Shown: positions 35,302-44,412 of the stretch, in pieces
How positions within the stretch are numbered: position 1 is the stretch's first letter
Layout: each line of letters begins with the position of its first letter
Assembly: GCF_002808045.1 (NCBI RefSeq)
Contig: NZ_CP025000.1
Coordinates: 2,170,001-2,234,000, forward strand
DNA length: 64,000 bases
Direction of reading: 5' to 3'
Origin: Idiomarina sp. X4
Lineage (GTDB): Bacteria > Pseudomonadota > Gammaproteobacteria > Enterobacterales > Alteromonadaceae
Position numbers and translations under genes: made by a program
Notes under the pieces: generated by a model
Database searches by the model: none
What the model was told of the DNA's origin: nothing
The model's input: only the letters and a program-made list of their open reading frames with translations

Positions 35302-36396
35302 TTAGTATCGTGGCGCAGACAGGTCAGTCCGACGAATTTGGACAACAACGCCGAGTTTCGGATGGTCAAAATAATGTGTTTCGTGGCTGATAACGCGTCG
35401 CAGCTGCGAAAAGTAATAACTGCGTAAAAACTCGGTATCGGTTTGCTCGCCGGCTAACGCCAGTGTTGCTTGTTCTTCAATGCTTTTGCCAATGCGCTTT
35501 AGGTTATCTATTTCTCGCAAGTTAAACTCACCGTCAATGTGTAAGTAATTGCCGATCAGATAGATGTCGATAAGGCCATCGAATTCCCAAACCAGAGGGT
35601 GCTTCCTATTGAGTGAGGGTGTTTGCTCAGGCTGCGGCAGTTTGCTGACAGGTTTAAACGGCTGTTGACCACTTTCTATTAGATCAAATAACTGTTCGAT
35701 ATCGGTCCGGACGTTATTGACATTTGGGTTTCTTAACGGCGCGACAAACACCTCGTCTTGCTTAGGAAAACCGTCGTAAAAAAAGTCATTTGAGTAATTG
35801 GTTCCGGCAAATAAGCGGTATTTGGGTCCTACACCTTTTTTGAAAACCGGCTGTCGCCAGGCCAGGTGCAGCAGCGGCGTAGCCTGGCCTTTTTTGAGCA
35901 GTTCAGTGCGAATTTCATTCAGTTCGAGCTTTTCTGCTGGCACCAAAAAGGGCGCGGCCGCGGTCTTAATATCGCCGCCGCTTCCATCAATGACAACCGG
36001 CGTTTTAGCTAAGTTCATTAAAGGTGACGTCGGTGCGAACGGATTACCGGCGATCGGTATCCATTGTTCTTCATTTTCAAAGCGACAAGCGATATCCATT
36101 CGCCATGTTGTTTCTGAAGATTCACAAACCGGCAACCCACTGATTAATGCGCGTGGCCTTTGGTTTAAAAAGCGGCTTAATAGATCTCGCTCGCGACGAC
36201 TTTCAATGTGAGCAGGCGACAGCTGGAATTGTTCGCTGGACTGATCAGCAATACGTTGCTTGAACACCAAAACTTCGACTTCAAACCAGCGCCAGTAGTC
36301 CTTATCCGGCAGCGCCTTTGCACTCACCGGGTAAGTGGCTGCAACGACAATAGCAGCAATTAAACTGTGTTTAATCAGACTGGTGACTGACGCCAT
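35302..36396 (-). CDS. csiV: CsiV-like peptidoglycan-binding family protein
   Basis: About 364 residues. The ATG at 36396 is chosen because AAGGAG lies eight bases upstream; a GTG at 36417 overlapping the mfd stop has no such site. A signal peptide (LIKHSLIAAIVVAATYPVSA) is followed by YWRWFEVEVLVFKQR, the conserved opening of the CsiV family. A C-terminal HIDGEFNLREIDNLKRIGKSIEEQA region follows. In Vibrio the family is periplasmic, binds peptidoglycan and responds to non-canonical D-amino acids. Immediately downstream of mfd. Confidence 0.8.
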   Translation of the reverse strand: MASVTSLIKHSLIAAIVVAATYPVSAKALPDKDYWRWFEVEVLVFKQRIADQSSEQFQLSPAHIESRRERDLLSRFLNQRPRALISGLPVCESSETTWRMDIACRFENEEQWIPIAGNPFAPTSPLMNLAKTPVVIDGSGGDIKTAAAPFLVPAEKLELNEIRTELLKKGQATPLLHLAWRQPVFKKGVGPKYRLFAGTNYSNDFFYDGFPKQDEVFVAPLRNPNVNNVRTDIEQLFDLIESGQQPFKPVSKLPQPEQTPSLNRKHPLVWEFDGLIDIYLIGNYLHIDGEFNLREIDNLKRIGKSIEEQATLALAGEQTDTEFLRSYYFSQLRRVISHETHYFDHPKLGVVVQIRRTDLSAPRY

Positions 36397-36416
36397 TAAT
36401 TTGCTCTCCTTGTGCA

Positions 36417-39400
36417 CTAGGCTTCCGACTGCTCAGAAAACTCATCAAGTAATGACTCTATCAGTTTTAAGCGACTTTGAGTATCTTCAAGCGACTGACT
36501 GATGCGCAGTCGGTTTGGACCGTCCAGTTTGTAATGGTTCGGGGCTTTTTGAATTAACCCGATAATTACTTCCGGGTTTATCTTGGTGTTATCCGCAAAC
36601 TCAATGGCACCGCCCTGATTACCAACATCCACTTTGCGAATGCCCAGTTGTTCGGCATGGTTCCGCAGACTGGTTTGACGTAACAAGTTCTTAGCCGCGT
36701 CAGGCAGTAGCCCAAAGCGGTCAATTAATTCCACCTGAATGTCATCAATTTCTTTATTGGTTTCGCAGTTAGCAATGCGTTTATACAGGCTAAGGCGATT
36801 ATTAATATCCGGAATATAGTCATCAGGTAGCAGGGCCGGTAACTTCAGGTCAATTTCTGATCGCTCATGCAGTAATTGCGACAGTGACGGTTCTTTACCC
36901 GCTTTTAACGCATCAACGGCTTGTTCCAACATGTCCATGTATAAAGTGAAGCCGATGCTTTCAATCTGACCGCTTTGGTCGTCGCCCAGTAACTCACCGG
37001 CGCCCCTAATTTCTAAGTCATGAGTGGCCAGCATAAAGCCCGCGCCTAAATCTTCTAATTGAGAAATCGCTTCCAGGCGCTTGGCGGCGTCTTTAGTCAT
37101 ACGCTTAGGATGCGGGGTTAACAAATAAGCATACGCCTGATGATGCGAGCGTCCGACACGACCACGAAGCTGGTGCATTTGTGCCAGCCCGAGGTGATCG
37201 GCGCGATCCATAATAATGGTATTAGCGCTGGGTATATCAATACCAGTCTCAATGATGGTCGTACACACCAATACATTGAAACGCTGGTGGTAAAAGTCTG
37301 ACATAATTTGTTCAAGTTCACGTTCACGCATTTGCCCGTGGGCAATAGTGACACGGGCTTCCGGTACCAGCTCTTCAATGTCGCGGGCAGTTTTTTCAAT
37401 GGTGTCTACGTTGTTGTGTAGGAAGTACACCTGACCGCCGCGTAGGATTTCACGCAGTATCGCTTCTCGCACTGTTGGCTCGTCATACTCCCGTACGAAA
37501 GTTTTAACGGCCAGACGTTTCGCCGGTGGCGTTGCGATTATTGACAGGTCACGAATGTTATTCATGGCCATGTTCAGCGTTCGCGGAATCGGGGTTGCGG
37601 TTAATGTTAGAATATCAACATCGGCTCGTAGCCGCTTAATGGTTTCCTTCTGGCGTACGCCAAAGCGATGCTCTTCATCGACAATCAGTAAGCCGAGATC
37701 GCGGCATTTCACGGTATCTTGCAGCAACTTGTGAGTGCCGATAATAATATCGACTTTGCCGTCTGCCAGGTCGCTAAGAATTGCGTTGGACTGCTTGGTC
37801 GTTTTAAACCGAGAAAGTACCTCCACACGCACTGGCATATCGGCGAAGCGGTCACTGAAGTTTTCGTAATGCTGTTGTGCCAACAACGTGGTGGGCACTA
37901 ACACCATGACTTGTTTGCCTTCGTTTACCGCAATAAAGGCGCCGCGCATGGCCACTTCCGTTTTACCAAAGCCAACGTCACCACACACCAGCCGATCCAT
38001 CGCCCGAGGTTGCTGCATGTCATGTTTAACCGCTTCAATGGCGGTATGTTGGTCAATAGTTTCTTCAAACGGGAAGCCAGCGGCAAAGCGCTGGTAGTCG
38101 TCGTCATTAATTTTGAATGGGTAGCCTGGCTTAGCCTCGCGGCGGGCATAGATATCGAGCAGCTCGGCAGCAACGTCCCGTACTTTCTCGGCAGCTCGTT
38201 TTTTGGCTTTTTCCCAGGCATCGTTGCCCAGTTTGTGTAATGGTGCATGGCTTTCTTCGCCGCCGCTGTAGCGACTTAACACGTTTAGGTTGGCTACCGG
38301 CACATAAAGCTTTGAGGCACCTGCGTATTCAATAGTCACGAACTCTGTAGTGACATTACCGGCATCCAGCGTTGTCAGCCCCTGATAGCGGCCGACGCCG
38401 TGATCGATATGAACGACGGGTTGCCCGGGTTGTAACTCTGCCAGGTTACGAATGAGTGTATCGGCACTGACCGTGGCTTTTTGCTCACGGCGGCGACTTT
38501 GCACTACGCGGCTGCCAAATAGCTCTGTCTCGGTAATGAACCAGAGTTTGGCATCGGGCAAATAAAAAGAGTTGACGATGGGGCTTATAATTAACCCCAC
38601 ACCTTTTGCAGGCGCGTCTCCTAAATGCTGACACAGAGTTACTTTATGACCTAACTTGGCAATAATCTCCCGCAGTGCTTCACGACGTCCAGCGGTTTCT
38701 CCGGAAAGAATAACCCGCTCTGACTCTTCTAAAGCGTTATTAATAACGTGGTTTAGCTTTGCAAAAGGCGCTTTTTGGTGATGATCGGCGGCTATATCGG
38801 ATACTGACTGCGAGTGAAACTGAACCGGGCCTGGTTGTGCCATGTCTGCAGGAACGCTGGCACGCACGCGGCGGTACTGCTTAAAGTTAGCGTGAATTGC
38901 ATCAACCGGTAAAAACACCTCGTTCGGATGCAGCAATGGACGCAGCGGGTCGAACTGACGCTGGTCGTAACGGTGATTAATGTCCTGCCAGAGTCGTTCA
39001 AGACTTGCCTGAATGTTGCCAAAGGTCACCAGTACCGTGTCTTCCGGCAAGTAGTCAAATAACGAGGAAGTTTCCTCAAAAAACAAAGGTAAATAGTATT
39101 CGATACCACCCGGCAACTGGCCTTTGCTGACTTGTTGATACACCGATTCGCGTTCAGTACTGGCTTCAAAACGCTCGCGATATTGAGCGCGGAACCGCTC
39201 AATCGCGGTTTTTGTCATTGGGAATTCGTGCGCCGGCAGCAGATTAATATCGTCTATCGGGTCTTTTGACAGCTGAGTTTCAGGATCAAACGGACGAATG
39301 GTATCCACTTCATCATCGAAAAAATCCAGTCGATAGGGCGTTTCGCTGCCCATTGGGAACAAGTCTAAAATGGAACCTCGCGCACTGAATTCACCGTGCT

Positions 39401-39896
39401 CCATAACCTGGTTAACATGTCGGTAGCCCGCTCGCTCAAGTTTTTCCCGCAACTTAATGGCATCCAGCTGCTGACCTTTTTCTATTTGCAGTGCCTGCCC
39501 TGACACATAAGAGGTTGGGGCAATGCGGTGCATCAAGGTATTAACGCTGACAATAAGCGCACCGCGCTTGGCCGACGGTAATCGAGCCAGTACGGACAAG
39601 CGATCAGAAATAATATCCTGATGCGGTGAGAAACTGTCGTAAGGCAGTGTTTCCCAGTCGGGGAAAAGCGTGATGTCGTCATGATACTCGGTGTGCTCGC
39701 CGGCAAAGAATTTTACTTCTTCTTCTAAGCGGTAAGCCTGATTCGCATCGGCGGTGACGACCAGAACCCTTCCTGGTGTTGAATCGATGAGTTTGGCTAG
39801 CGCCAAAGCTGGTGCACTGCCTTGCAGCTCCTGCCAGGTAATGTCTTTGTTTTTAGATGAAGGAAAGGGAGGTCGTAATACAGATGCCTTAGTCAT
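36417..39896 (-). CDS. mfd: Transcription-repair coupling factor
   Basis: A 1159-residue Mfd (E. coli 1148 aa). The UvrB-like N-terminal part (to about 350), the RNA-polymerase-interacting domain (about 480-560; VVHIDHGVGRYQGL, YAGASKLYVPV) and the RecG-like translocase with VCGDVGFGKTEVA, VDEEHRFGVRQKE, LTATPIPRTL and QLRGRVGRSHHQAYAYLL are all recognisable. A C-terminal TRCF domain (about 1000-1100) follows. It displaces stalled RNA polymerase and recruits UvrA. It probably leads a transcript continuing into csiV, marR and the nuclease gene. Confidence 0.97.
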   Translation of the reverse strand: MTKASVLRPPFPSSKNKDITWQELQGSAPALALAKLIDSTPGRVLVVTADANQAYRLEEEVKFFAGEHTEYHDDITLFPDWETLPYDSFSPHQDIISDRLSVLARLPSAKRGALIVSVNTLMHRIAPTSYVSGQALQIEKGQQLDAIKLREKLERAGYRHVNQVMEHGEFSARGSILDLFPMGSETPYRLDFFDDEVDTIRPFDPETQLSKDPIDDINLLPAHEFPMTKTAIERFRAQYRERFEASTERESVYQQVSKGQLPGGIEYYLPLFFEETSSLFDYLPEDTVLVTFGNIQASLERLWQDINHRYDQRQFDPLRPLLHPNEVFLPVDAIHANFKQYRRVRASVPADMAQPGPVQFHSQSVSDIAADHHQKAPFAKLNHVINNALEESERVILSGETAGRREALREIIAKLGHKVTLCQHLGDAPAKGVGLIISPIVNSFYLPDAKLWFITETELFGSRVVQSRRREQKATVSADTLIRNLAELQPGQPVVHIDHGVGRYQGLTTLDAGNVTTEFVTIEYAGASKLYVPVANLNVLSRYSGGEESHAPLHKLGNDAWEKAKKRAAEKVRDVAAELLDIYARREAKPGYPFKINDDDYQRFAAGFPFEETIDQHTAIEAVKHDMQQPRAMDRLVCGDVGFGKTEVAMRGAFIAVNEGKQVMVLVPTTLLAQQHYENFSDRFADMPVRVEVLSRFKTTKQSNAILSDLADGKVDIIIGTHKLLQDTVKCRDLGLLIVDEEHRFGVRQKETIKRLRADVDILTLTATPIPRTLNMAMNNIRDLSIIATPPAKRLAVKTFVREYDEPTVREAILREILRGGQVYFLHNNVDTIEKTARDIEELVPEARVTIAHGQMRERELEQIMSDFYHQRFNVLVCTTIIETGIDIPSANTIIMDRADHLGLAQMHQLRGRVGRSHHQAYAYLLTPHPKRMTKDAAKRLEAISQLEDLGAGFMLATHDLEIRGAGELLGDDQSGQIESIGFTLYMDMLEQAVDALKAGKEPSLSQLLHERSEIDLKLPALLPDDYIPDINNRLSLYKRIANCETNKEIDDIQVELIDRFGLLPDAAKNLLRQTSLRNHAEQLGIRKVDVGNQGGAIEFADNTKINPEVIIGLIQKAPNHYKLDGPNRLRISQSLEDTQSRLKLIESLLDEFSEQSEA

Positions 39897-39967
39897 GACT
39901 ACTCAATAGTTACGTTAAAAAGGTTGCAGTAAAAGCTGCGCGAACGACAGTATTATACTGAAAATGA

Positions 39968-40609
39968 CTAAGAATTGGATGAGTCGTCTGCTTTTTCCTC
40001 AGCATTACTTTTTTGTTCACGGCGTTGCTTGGAGCGCTCTTTTAATTGGCGGCTTTGTGCGTGCAGGCTTGCTCTTATGAGAAGCTCCTGATCTTCTTCG
40101 CGAATACGCTCAAAGCACAGAGTGCAAAGGAATTGGTCACTGTTATCAAGTGGCTCTGAGCTCTCAAGGCGTGTGTAACAGTAAATAGCCAACGCCTCTT
40201 GTTTGAAAAAAAGCTTTGCCTGAAATATTTGACCGACTTCCAACTGAGCGTCAGAAACAACCCGGATACCGCCACCACCGTATTCCTTTCCGGAAAACCG
40301 ATGCGCCGCATCGTCCTCGTTACGCAGCATATAGCCAAGTAGAATATTCAGGCGCTTGTGTTGCTGTTCAAGAAAGTCGACTAACGCGCTTCCGGCAGGC
40401 TGTTCAACCTTAATGGCTTGAATTTTATGGGTGTCACTTTCGGCCATGCTCGAGGCAATCAAAAACAGCTCCGGAATTTGCGCTTCAAATTCGTCATCAT
40501 TTGGCAGTTGGTCAGCATTGTCGAGCGGAACCAAGTTCACCGGGAAGTCGTCCTGTATGGTGAAGAAATCGCCTATTGGTGCTGTCATCGATGTCTGCGA
40601 TTGCATCAT
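39968..40609 (-). CDS. PilZ-like domain protein (PlzB-type context)
   Basis: A 213-residue cytosolic protein. The middle (about 90-170) resembles PilZ-associated folds (HRFSGKEYGGGGIRVVSDAQLEVGQIFQAKLFF), but the c-di-GMP motifs RxxxR and D/NxSxxG are degenerate. The C-terminus is a charged, Lys/Arg/Glu-rich tail. Supporting context: it lies between mfd and lolC, where Vibrio cholerae, as I recall, has the PilZ protein PlzB. Nucleotide binding is uncertain. It is divergent from lolC across 85 bases. Confidence 0.6.
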   Translation of the reverse strand: MMQSQTSMTAPIGDFFTIQDDFPVNLVPLDNADQLPNDDEFEAQIPELFLIASSMAESDTHKIQAIKVEQPAGSALVDFLEQQHKRLNILLGYMLRNEDDAAHRFSGKEYGGGGIRVVSDAQLEVGQIFQAKLFFKQEALAIYCYTRLESSEPLDNSDQFLCTLCFERIREEDQELLIRASLHAQSRQLKERSKQRREQKSNAEEKADDSSNS

Positions 40610-40694
40610 TGCCTCTGCTTTTAGTTGTCAGGCTGTTTACAAGTCATTATGCTTGCTCGTAATGAATTAGCAACCACAAAAACATTGAGGGAAC

Positions 40695-41921
40695 ATGTTT
40701 CAGCCCGTCGAGCTGTTTATCGGACTGCGTTACAGTCGCTCACGACAGGGATCACCCTTTACTGCCTTTATTAATCGCTTTGCGTTTATCGGTATCGCGC
40801 TGGGCGTTATGGCGCTAGTCGTGGTGATGTCGGTAATGAATGGTTTTGAGGGGCAGCTGAAAGAGCGCATTTTGGGAGCCGTACCTCAGGTCACGGTTCA
40901 TGACTCTGACAGCTCTCGACAACTGACCCGTTGGCAGGAAGCCCGCGAAGCCTTGCCGGATATTAAAGCCGTTCAGCAAATACTCCCTTATGTTCAAACC
41001 CAGGCCATTGTGCAGTTAAGTGACAAACTGTCGGTGGCACAAGTACAAGGGGTTTATCCGCTTAATGTCGGCTTACCCGGGCCGATGAAAGGCAAACTTA
41101 CTCAAGGCGACTGGAACTCACTTAACGCGGGAGACTACCACCTTATTATTGGCGAGCGAATGGCGCAGCGACAAGGTTTAACGCCCGGCGATACCGTCCG
41201 TTTAGTTGCGGCTGAAGGCGGCGTTTATACGCCGTTTGGCTTAGTGCCTTCGCAACGTCGATTTGTGGTCAGCGGTATATTTTCGATGGGCTCTGAAGTC
41301 GATGAGTCAGTGGTTTTTGCGCACGGCGATGACATTGCTCGGCTTATTCGCTTACCCAATAATGCCGTAACCGGTTTACAGTTGTACTTAGATGATGCGT
41401 TTAAGGCACCTATTGTCGCTGAGCAAATTCGCAATGAAACTGAGTTCACGGTGTCTGACTGGCGTTCGAGTTACGGACAACTGTTTGAAGCGGTGGGGAT
41501 GGAAAAGCGTATGATGTGGTTGATGTTGGCACTCATTATAGCGGTTGCCGCGTTTAATACCTTGTCGGCACTTATTATGGTAATTAACGACAAACGCCAC
41601 GATATCGCTATTTTGCAAACTATTGGTCTTTCTCATAAAAGCATTCGCTCTGTGTTTCTTATGCAGGGGTCTTATAACGGCGTCGTAGGCTCAATTATTG
41701 GCGTTATTCTCGGGCTTTTGGTGAGCCTGTTTTTAAACGACATTATGGCGTTAATGGGTGGCGGTTTCACCGTTGGCAGCGGCGGTTTACCCGTATCCAT
41801 TCAGGCAGGACAAATTTTCTTGATAGCAGTCGCCGCTATTGCATTAACCATTTTAGCGACGGTTTACCCAGCGTTACGGGCGGCTCACACGCAACCTTCG
41901 GAGGCGCTTCGATATGACTGA
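40695..41921 (+). CDS. lolC: Lipoprotein-releasing ABC transporter permease LolC
   Basis: A 408-residue permease with one N-terminal helix ([33 protein letters not shown], the LolC/E signature), a large periplasmic domain (about 50-260) and three C-terminal helices, the FtsX/MacB-like layout. With LolD and LolE it extracts outer-membrane lipoproteins from the inner membrane and hands them to LolA. The next gene starts eight bases before its stop. LolC rather than LolE is chosen from gene order. Confidence 0.93.
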   Translation: MFQPVELFIGLRYSRSRQGSPFTAFINRFAFIGIALGVMALVVVMSVMNGFEGQLKERILGAVPQVTVHDSDSSRQLTRWQEAREALPDIKAVQQILPYVQTQAIVQLSDKLSVAQVQGVYPLNVGLPGPMKGKLTQGDWNSLNAGDYHLIIGERMAQRQGLTPGDTVRLVAAEGGVYTPFGLVPSQRRFVVSGIFSMGSEVDESVVFAHGDDIARLIRLPNNAVTGLQLYLDDAFKAPIVAEQIRNETEFTVSDWRSSYGQLFEAVGMEKRMMWLMLALIIAVAAFNTLSALIMVINDKRHDIAILQTIGLSHKSIRSVFLMQGSYNGVVGSIIGVILGLLVSLFLNDIMALMGGGFTVGSGGLPVSIQAGQIFLIAVAAIALTILATVYPALRAAHTQPSEALRYD

Positions 41922-42624
41922 TTTACTGCATTGCAGCGGACTGAGTAAGACCTATCAGGACGGCGATAACCAGGTTAACGTATTAAAGTCGGTCGACTTT
42001 TCCATTTCTGCCGGCGAGATGGTTGCTATTGTTGGGGCGTCAGGCTCAGGGAAAAGTACCTTACTGCATATACTGGGCGGGCTGGAAAAGCCAACGACAG
42101 GTGAGTTGATGTTTAATGATCAGGACATGACAAGCTGGTCATCTGACAAGCTGTCCAGCTGGCGCAACAGCAACCTCGGCTTTGTGTATCAATTCCATCA
42201 TTTATTACCGGAATTTTCGGCACTGGAAAATGTGGCTATGCCGCTATTAATAGCTGGAGAGAAATCAAAAAACGCTAAGCAAACGGCACAAACTTTATTA
42301 GAGCGAGTTGGATTAGGTCATCGTTTGTCGCATCGTCCTTCGCAGCTTTCTGGTGGTGAGCGGCAGCGAGTAGCGATTGCCCGGGCTTTTGTTAATAACC
42401 CGGATATTGTGCTGGCGGACGAGCCAACAGGGAATTTAGATGGAGAAGCGGCGGCCAGTATTTATCAATTAATGCTCGAACTGAATAAAGAAAGAGGCAC
42501 AGCCTTTATTGTGGTGACGCATGACAACACATTGGCAGAGCAGCTGCATCGGGTTGAGCGATTAGTTGACGGTACTCTGGAGGCTAAACGGTCTAATAAC
42601 GACGCACAGGTGAGTCATCAATGA
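41914..42624 (+). CDS. lolD: Lipoprotein-releasing ABC transporter ATPase LolD
   Basis: A 236-residue ABC ATPase with Walker [11 protein letters not shown]-loop [18 protein letters not shown], signature [14 protein letters not shown], Walker [13 protein letters not shown] and switch His in VVTHD. The FHHLLPEF stretch is typical of LolD. It powers LolCE. The start overlaps lolC, and the stop overlaps lolE as ATGA. Confidence 0.96.
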   Translation: MTDLLHCSGLSKTYQDGDNQVNVLKSVDFSISAGEMVAIVGASGSGKSTLLHILGGLEKPTTGELMFNDQDMTSWSSDKLSSWRNSNLGFVYQFHHLLPEFSALENVAMPLLIAGEKSKNAKQTAQTLLERVGLGHRLSHRPSQLSGGERQRVAIARAFVNNPDIVLADEPTGNLDGEAAASIYQLMLELNKERGTAFIVVTHDNTLAEQLHRVERLVDGTLEAKRSNNDAQVSHQ

Positions 42625-43856
42625 GTTTAGCTTGGCTCTTGGCAAAACGATTCCGCAGTCGCCGCGATAAAAAGGGTTTTTTATCGTTTATTTCAACGTC
42701 GTCAACGACAGGTATTGCATTGGGTTGTGCGGTACTTATTGCCGCATTATCGATGATGAATGGCTTTCAAAATGTGTTACAGAACAAGTTGCTGTCTGTG
42801 GTGCCTCATGTTGAGTACAGCGCTGTGGAAGGTGAACTTAAAAATTGGGAGCTCATCAGCAAAATTGCGTTAGAGCACCCCGGCGTGACGGCAACGGCAC
42901 CCGGTATTAATAGTACGGTTATGGTGCAAACTGATACCAGTTTTCACGGTATTCAACTTAAAGGTATTGACCCCGCCAAAGAAAATACGGTATCTGAGCT
43001 GGCCCGTTATGTTAGTCAAGAGGACTGGCAGCGTTGGACTTCTGAAGGCGGCATTTTGCTCGGCGCTGGCATTGCTGAAAAACTCAATGTTAAGGTCGGC
43101 GATTCATTGTCTATTTTGTTTCCTGAAAAGTCACAAAGAGGCTTTCAGTCTCCTAAACGTAAACGATTGAAGGTAACCGGGCTGTTTGAATTTGGTGGTG
43201 AAATTGATCACTTAAATGCCTACGTGTCGCTAGATACGGCGATGCACGAATTAACAATTGCCGACGGGGTCACTTCCGTTCGACTAGCGCTGAGCGATGT
43301 CTTCACCGCACCGGCAGTCGCCCAAGAGGTCGGTAATCAGTTGCCTGAGTTGGTGTATCTGAATGACTGGACACGTACCCATGGGCATCTTTACAGAGAT
43401 ATTGAACTGGTTCGCTCGGTCGTTTATCTGGTTTTGGTACTGGTAATGGCCGTGGCGTGTTTTAACATTGTATCGACGTTGGTGATGACGGTTGCGAAAA
43501 AACGTCGCCAAATTGCGATGTTGAAAACACTGGGCATGAAGGACCGGACATTGTTACTGACATTTATGCTGCAGGGAATCATGAACGGGCTTTATGGCGT
43601 ACTCTGGGGTGCCGGTATTGGTATACTGCTAGGACAGTTCATGCCGGATATTATGCGTATTATCGAGTCGTTATTTAATATCGATATTCTCGATGGCGGT
43701 ATCTATTTTGTGAGTGAAATACCGTCACAATGGCAGTGGAATGATGTTGTTTTAGTGAGCGCTGTTGCACTTATCATGAGTTGGTTGGCAACCATCTACC
43801 CGGCTTGGCGGGCAATAAAAGTAGAACCCGCTAAGGCGCTGCACGACAGAGGCTAG
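42621..43856 (+). CDS. lolE: Lipoprotein-releasing ABC transporter permease LolE
   Basis: A 411-residue paralogue of LolC with the same layout: N-terminal helix region ([30 protein letters not shown]), a periplasmic domain and three C-terminal helices ([30 protein letters not shown] is the cytoplasmic-loop signature). It is the second permease half of the Lol exporter. Translation is coupled to lolD by a four-base overlap. The stop overlaps the end of the convergent DUF2062 gene by four bases. Confidence 0.94.
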   Translation: MSLAWLLAKRFRSRRDKKGFLSFISTSSTTGIALGCAVLIAALSMMNGFQNVLQNKLLSVVPHVEYSAVEGELKNWELISKIALEHPGVTATAPGINSTVMVQTDTSFHGIQLKGIDPAKENTVSELARYVSQEDWQRWTSEGGILLGAGIAEKLNVKVGDSLSILFPEKSQRGFQSPKRKRLKVTGLFEFGGEIDHLNAYVSLDTAMHELTIADGVTSVRLALSDVFTAPAVAQEVGNQLPELVYLNDWTRTHGHLYRDIELVRSVVYLVLVLVMAVACFNIVSTLVMTVAKKRRQIAMLKTLGMKDRTLLLTFMLQGIMNGLYGVLWGAGIGILLGQFMPDIMRIIESLFNIDILDGGIYFVSEIPSQWQWNDVVLVSAVALIMSWLATIYPAWRAIKVEPAKALHDRG

Positions 43857-44362
43857 TCACTTTGACGGTTGCGCCATGCTTTAACGACCGAGCGCCGCCA
43901 AAGTAAGCGAATCGCAATATAGCCAATTAAACTCGACAGTGTTCCTAAAATTAAGCAGCCGAGAATAAAGGCGGGACCAATGGTGGAAATGCTATGTCCC
44001 AGCCACTCCCAACTCAACTCAAACGCAAAGGGCTGTGGCGGTTCAGCCAAAATGGCATTACCTACCAAATAGCACAGATAAAACATCGGGGGCATGGTAA
44101 TCGGGTTCGAAACCCAAACCAGACCAACGGATAGCGGCAGATTAACTCGGAAAGGAATGGCCGAAGCGGCCGCTAATAACATTTGAAAAGGAACAGGAAC
44201 AAACGCGCAGAATAGGCCGACAGCGAACGCGCCGGAGGCTGATCGCCGGTTTAAGTGCCATAAATTTGCATCATGCAATAGGCTGCCAAATATTCTTATT
44301 GCCTTAGACTCACGCACTTTTTGGTGGTCAGGCATAAAGCGTTGAATAAAGCGTCTGGCCAT
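43853..44362 (-). CDS. DUF2062 family membrane protein
   Basis: A 169-residue protein with the DUF2062 signature (SASGAFAVGLFCAFVPVPFQMLLAAASAIPFRVNLPLSVGLVWVSNPITMPPMFY) forming two or three hydrophobic segments, plus a C-terminal helix (IGPAFILGCLILGTLSSLIGYIAIRLL). The family is widespread in proteobacteria and has no established function. It is divergent from comEC across 50 bases and convergent with lolE. Confidence 0.85.
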   Translation of the reverse strand: MARRFIQRFMPDHQKVRESKAIRIFGSLLHDANLWHLNRRSASGAFAVGLFCAFVPVPFQMLLAAASAIPFRVNLPLSVGLVWVSNPITMPPMFYLCYLVGNAILAEPPQPFAFELSWEWLGHSISTIGPAFILGCLILGTLSSLIGYIAIRLLWRRSVVKAWRNRQSD

Positions 44363-44412
44363 AATGTGATGTTTATTACCTGTTTCGATTTGCTCCAGGG
44401 AGGGAGCAAGCG

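Noticed and set aside
37911..38248. Overlapping frames of about 108 codons on both strands within mfd
   Set aside because: All lie in the helicase core of mfd, whose motifs are intact in the chosen frame.
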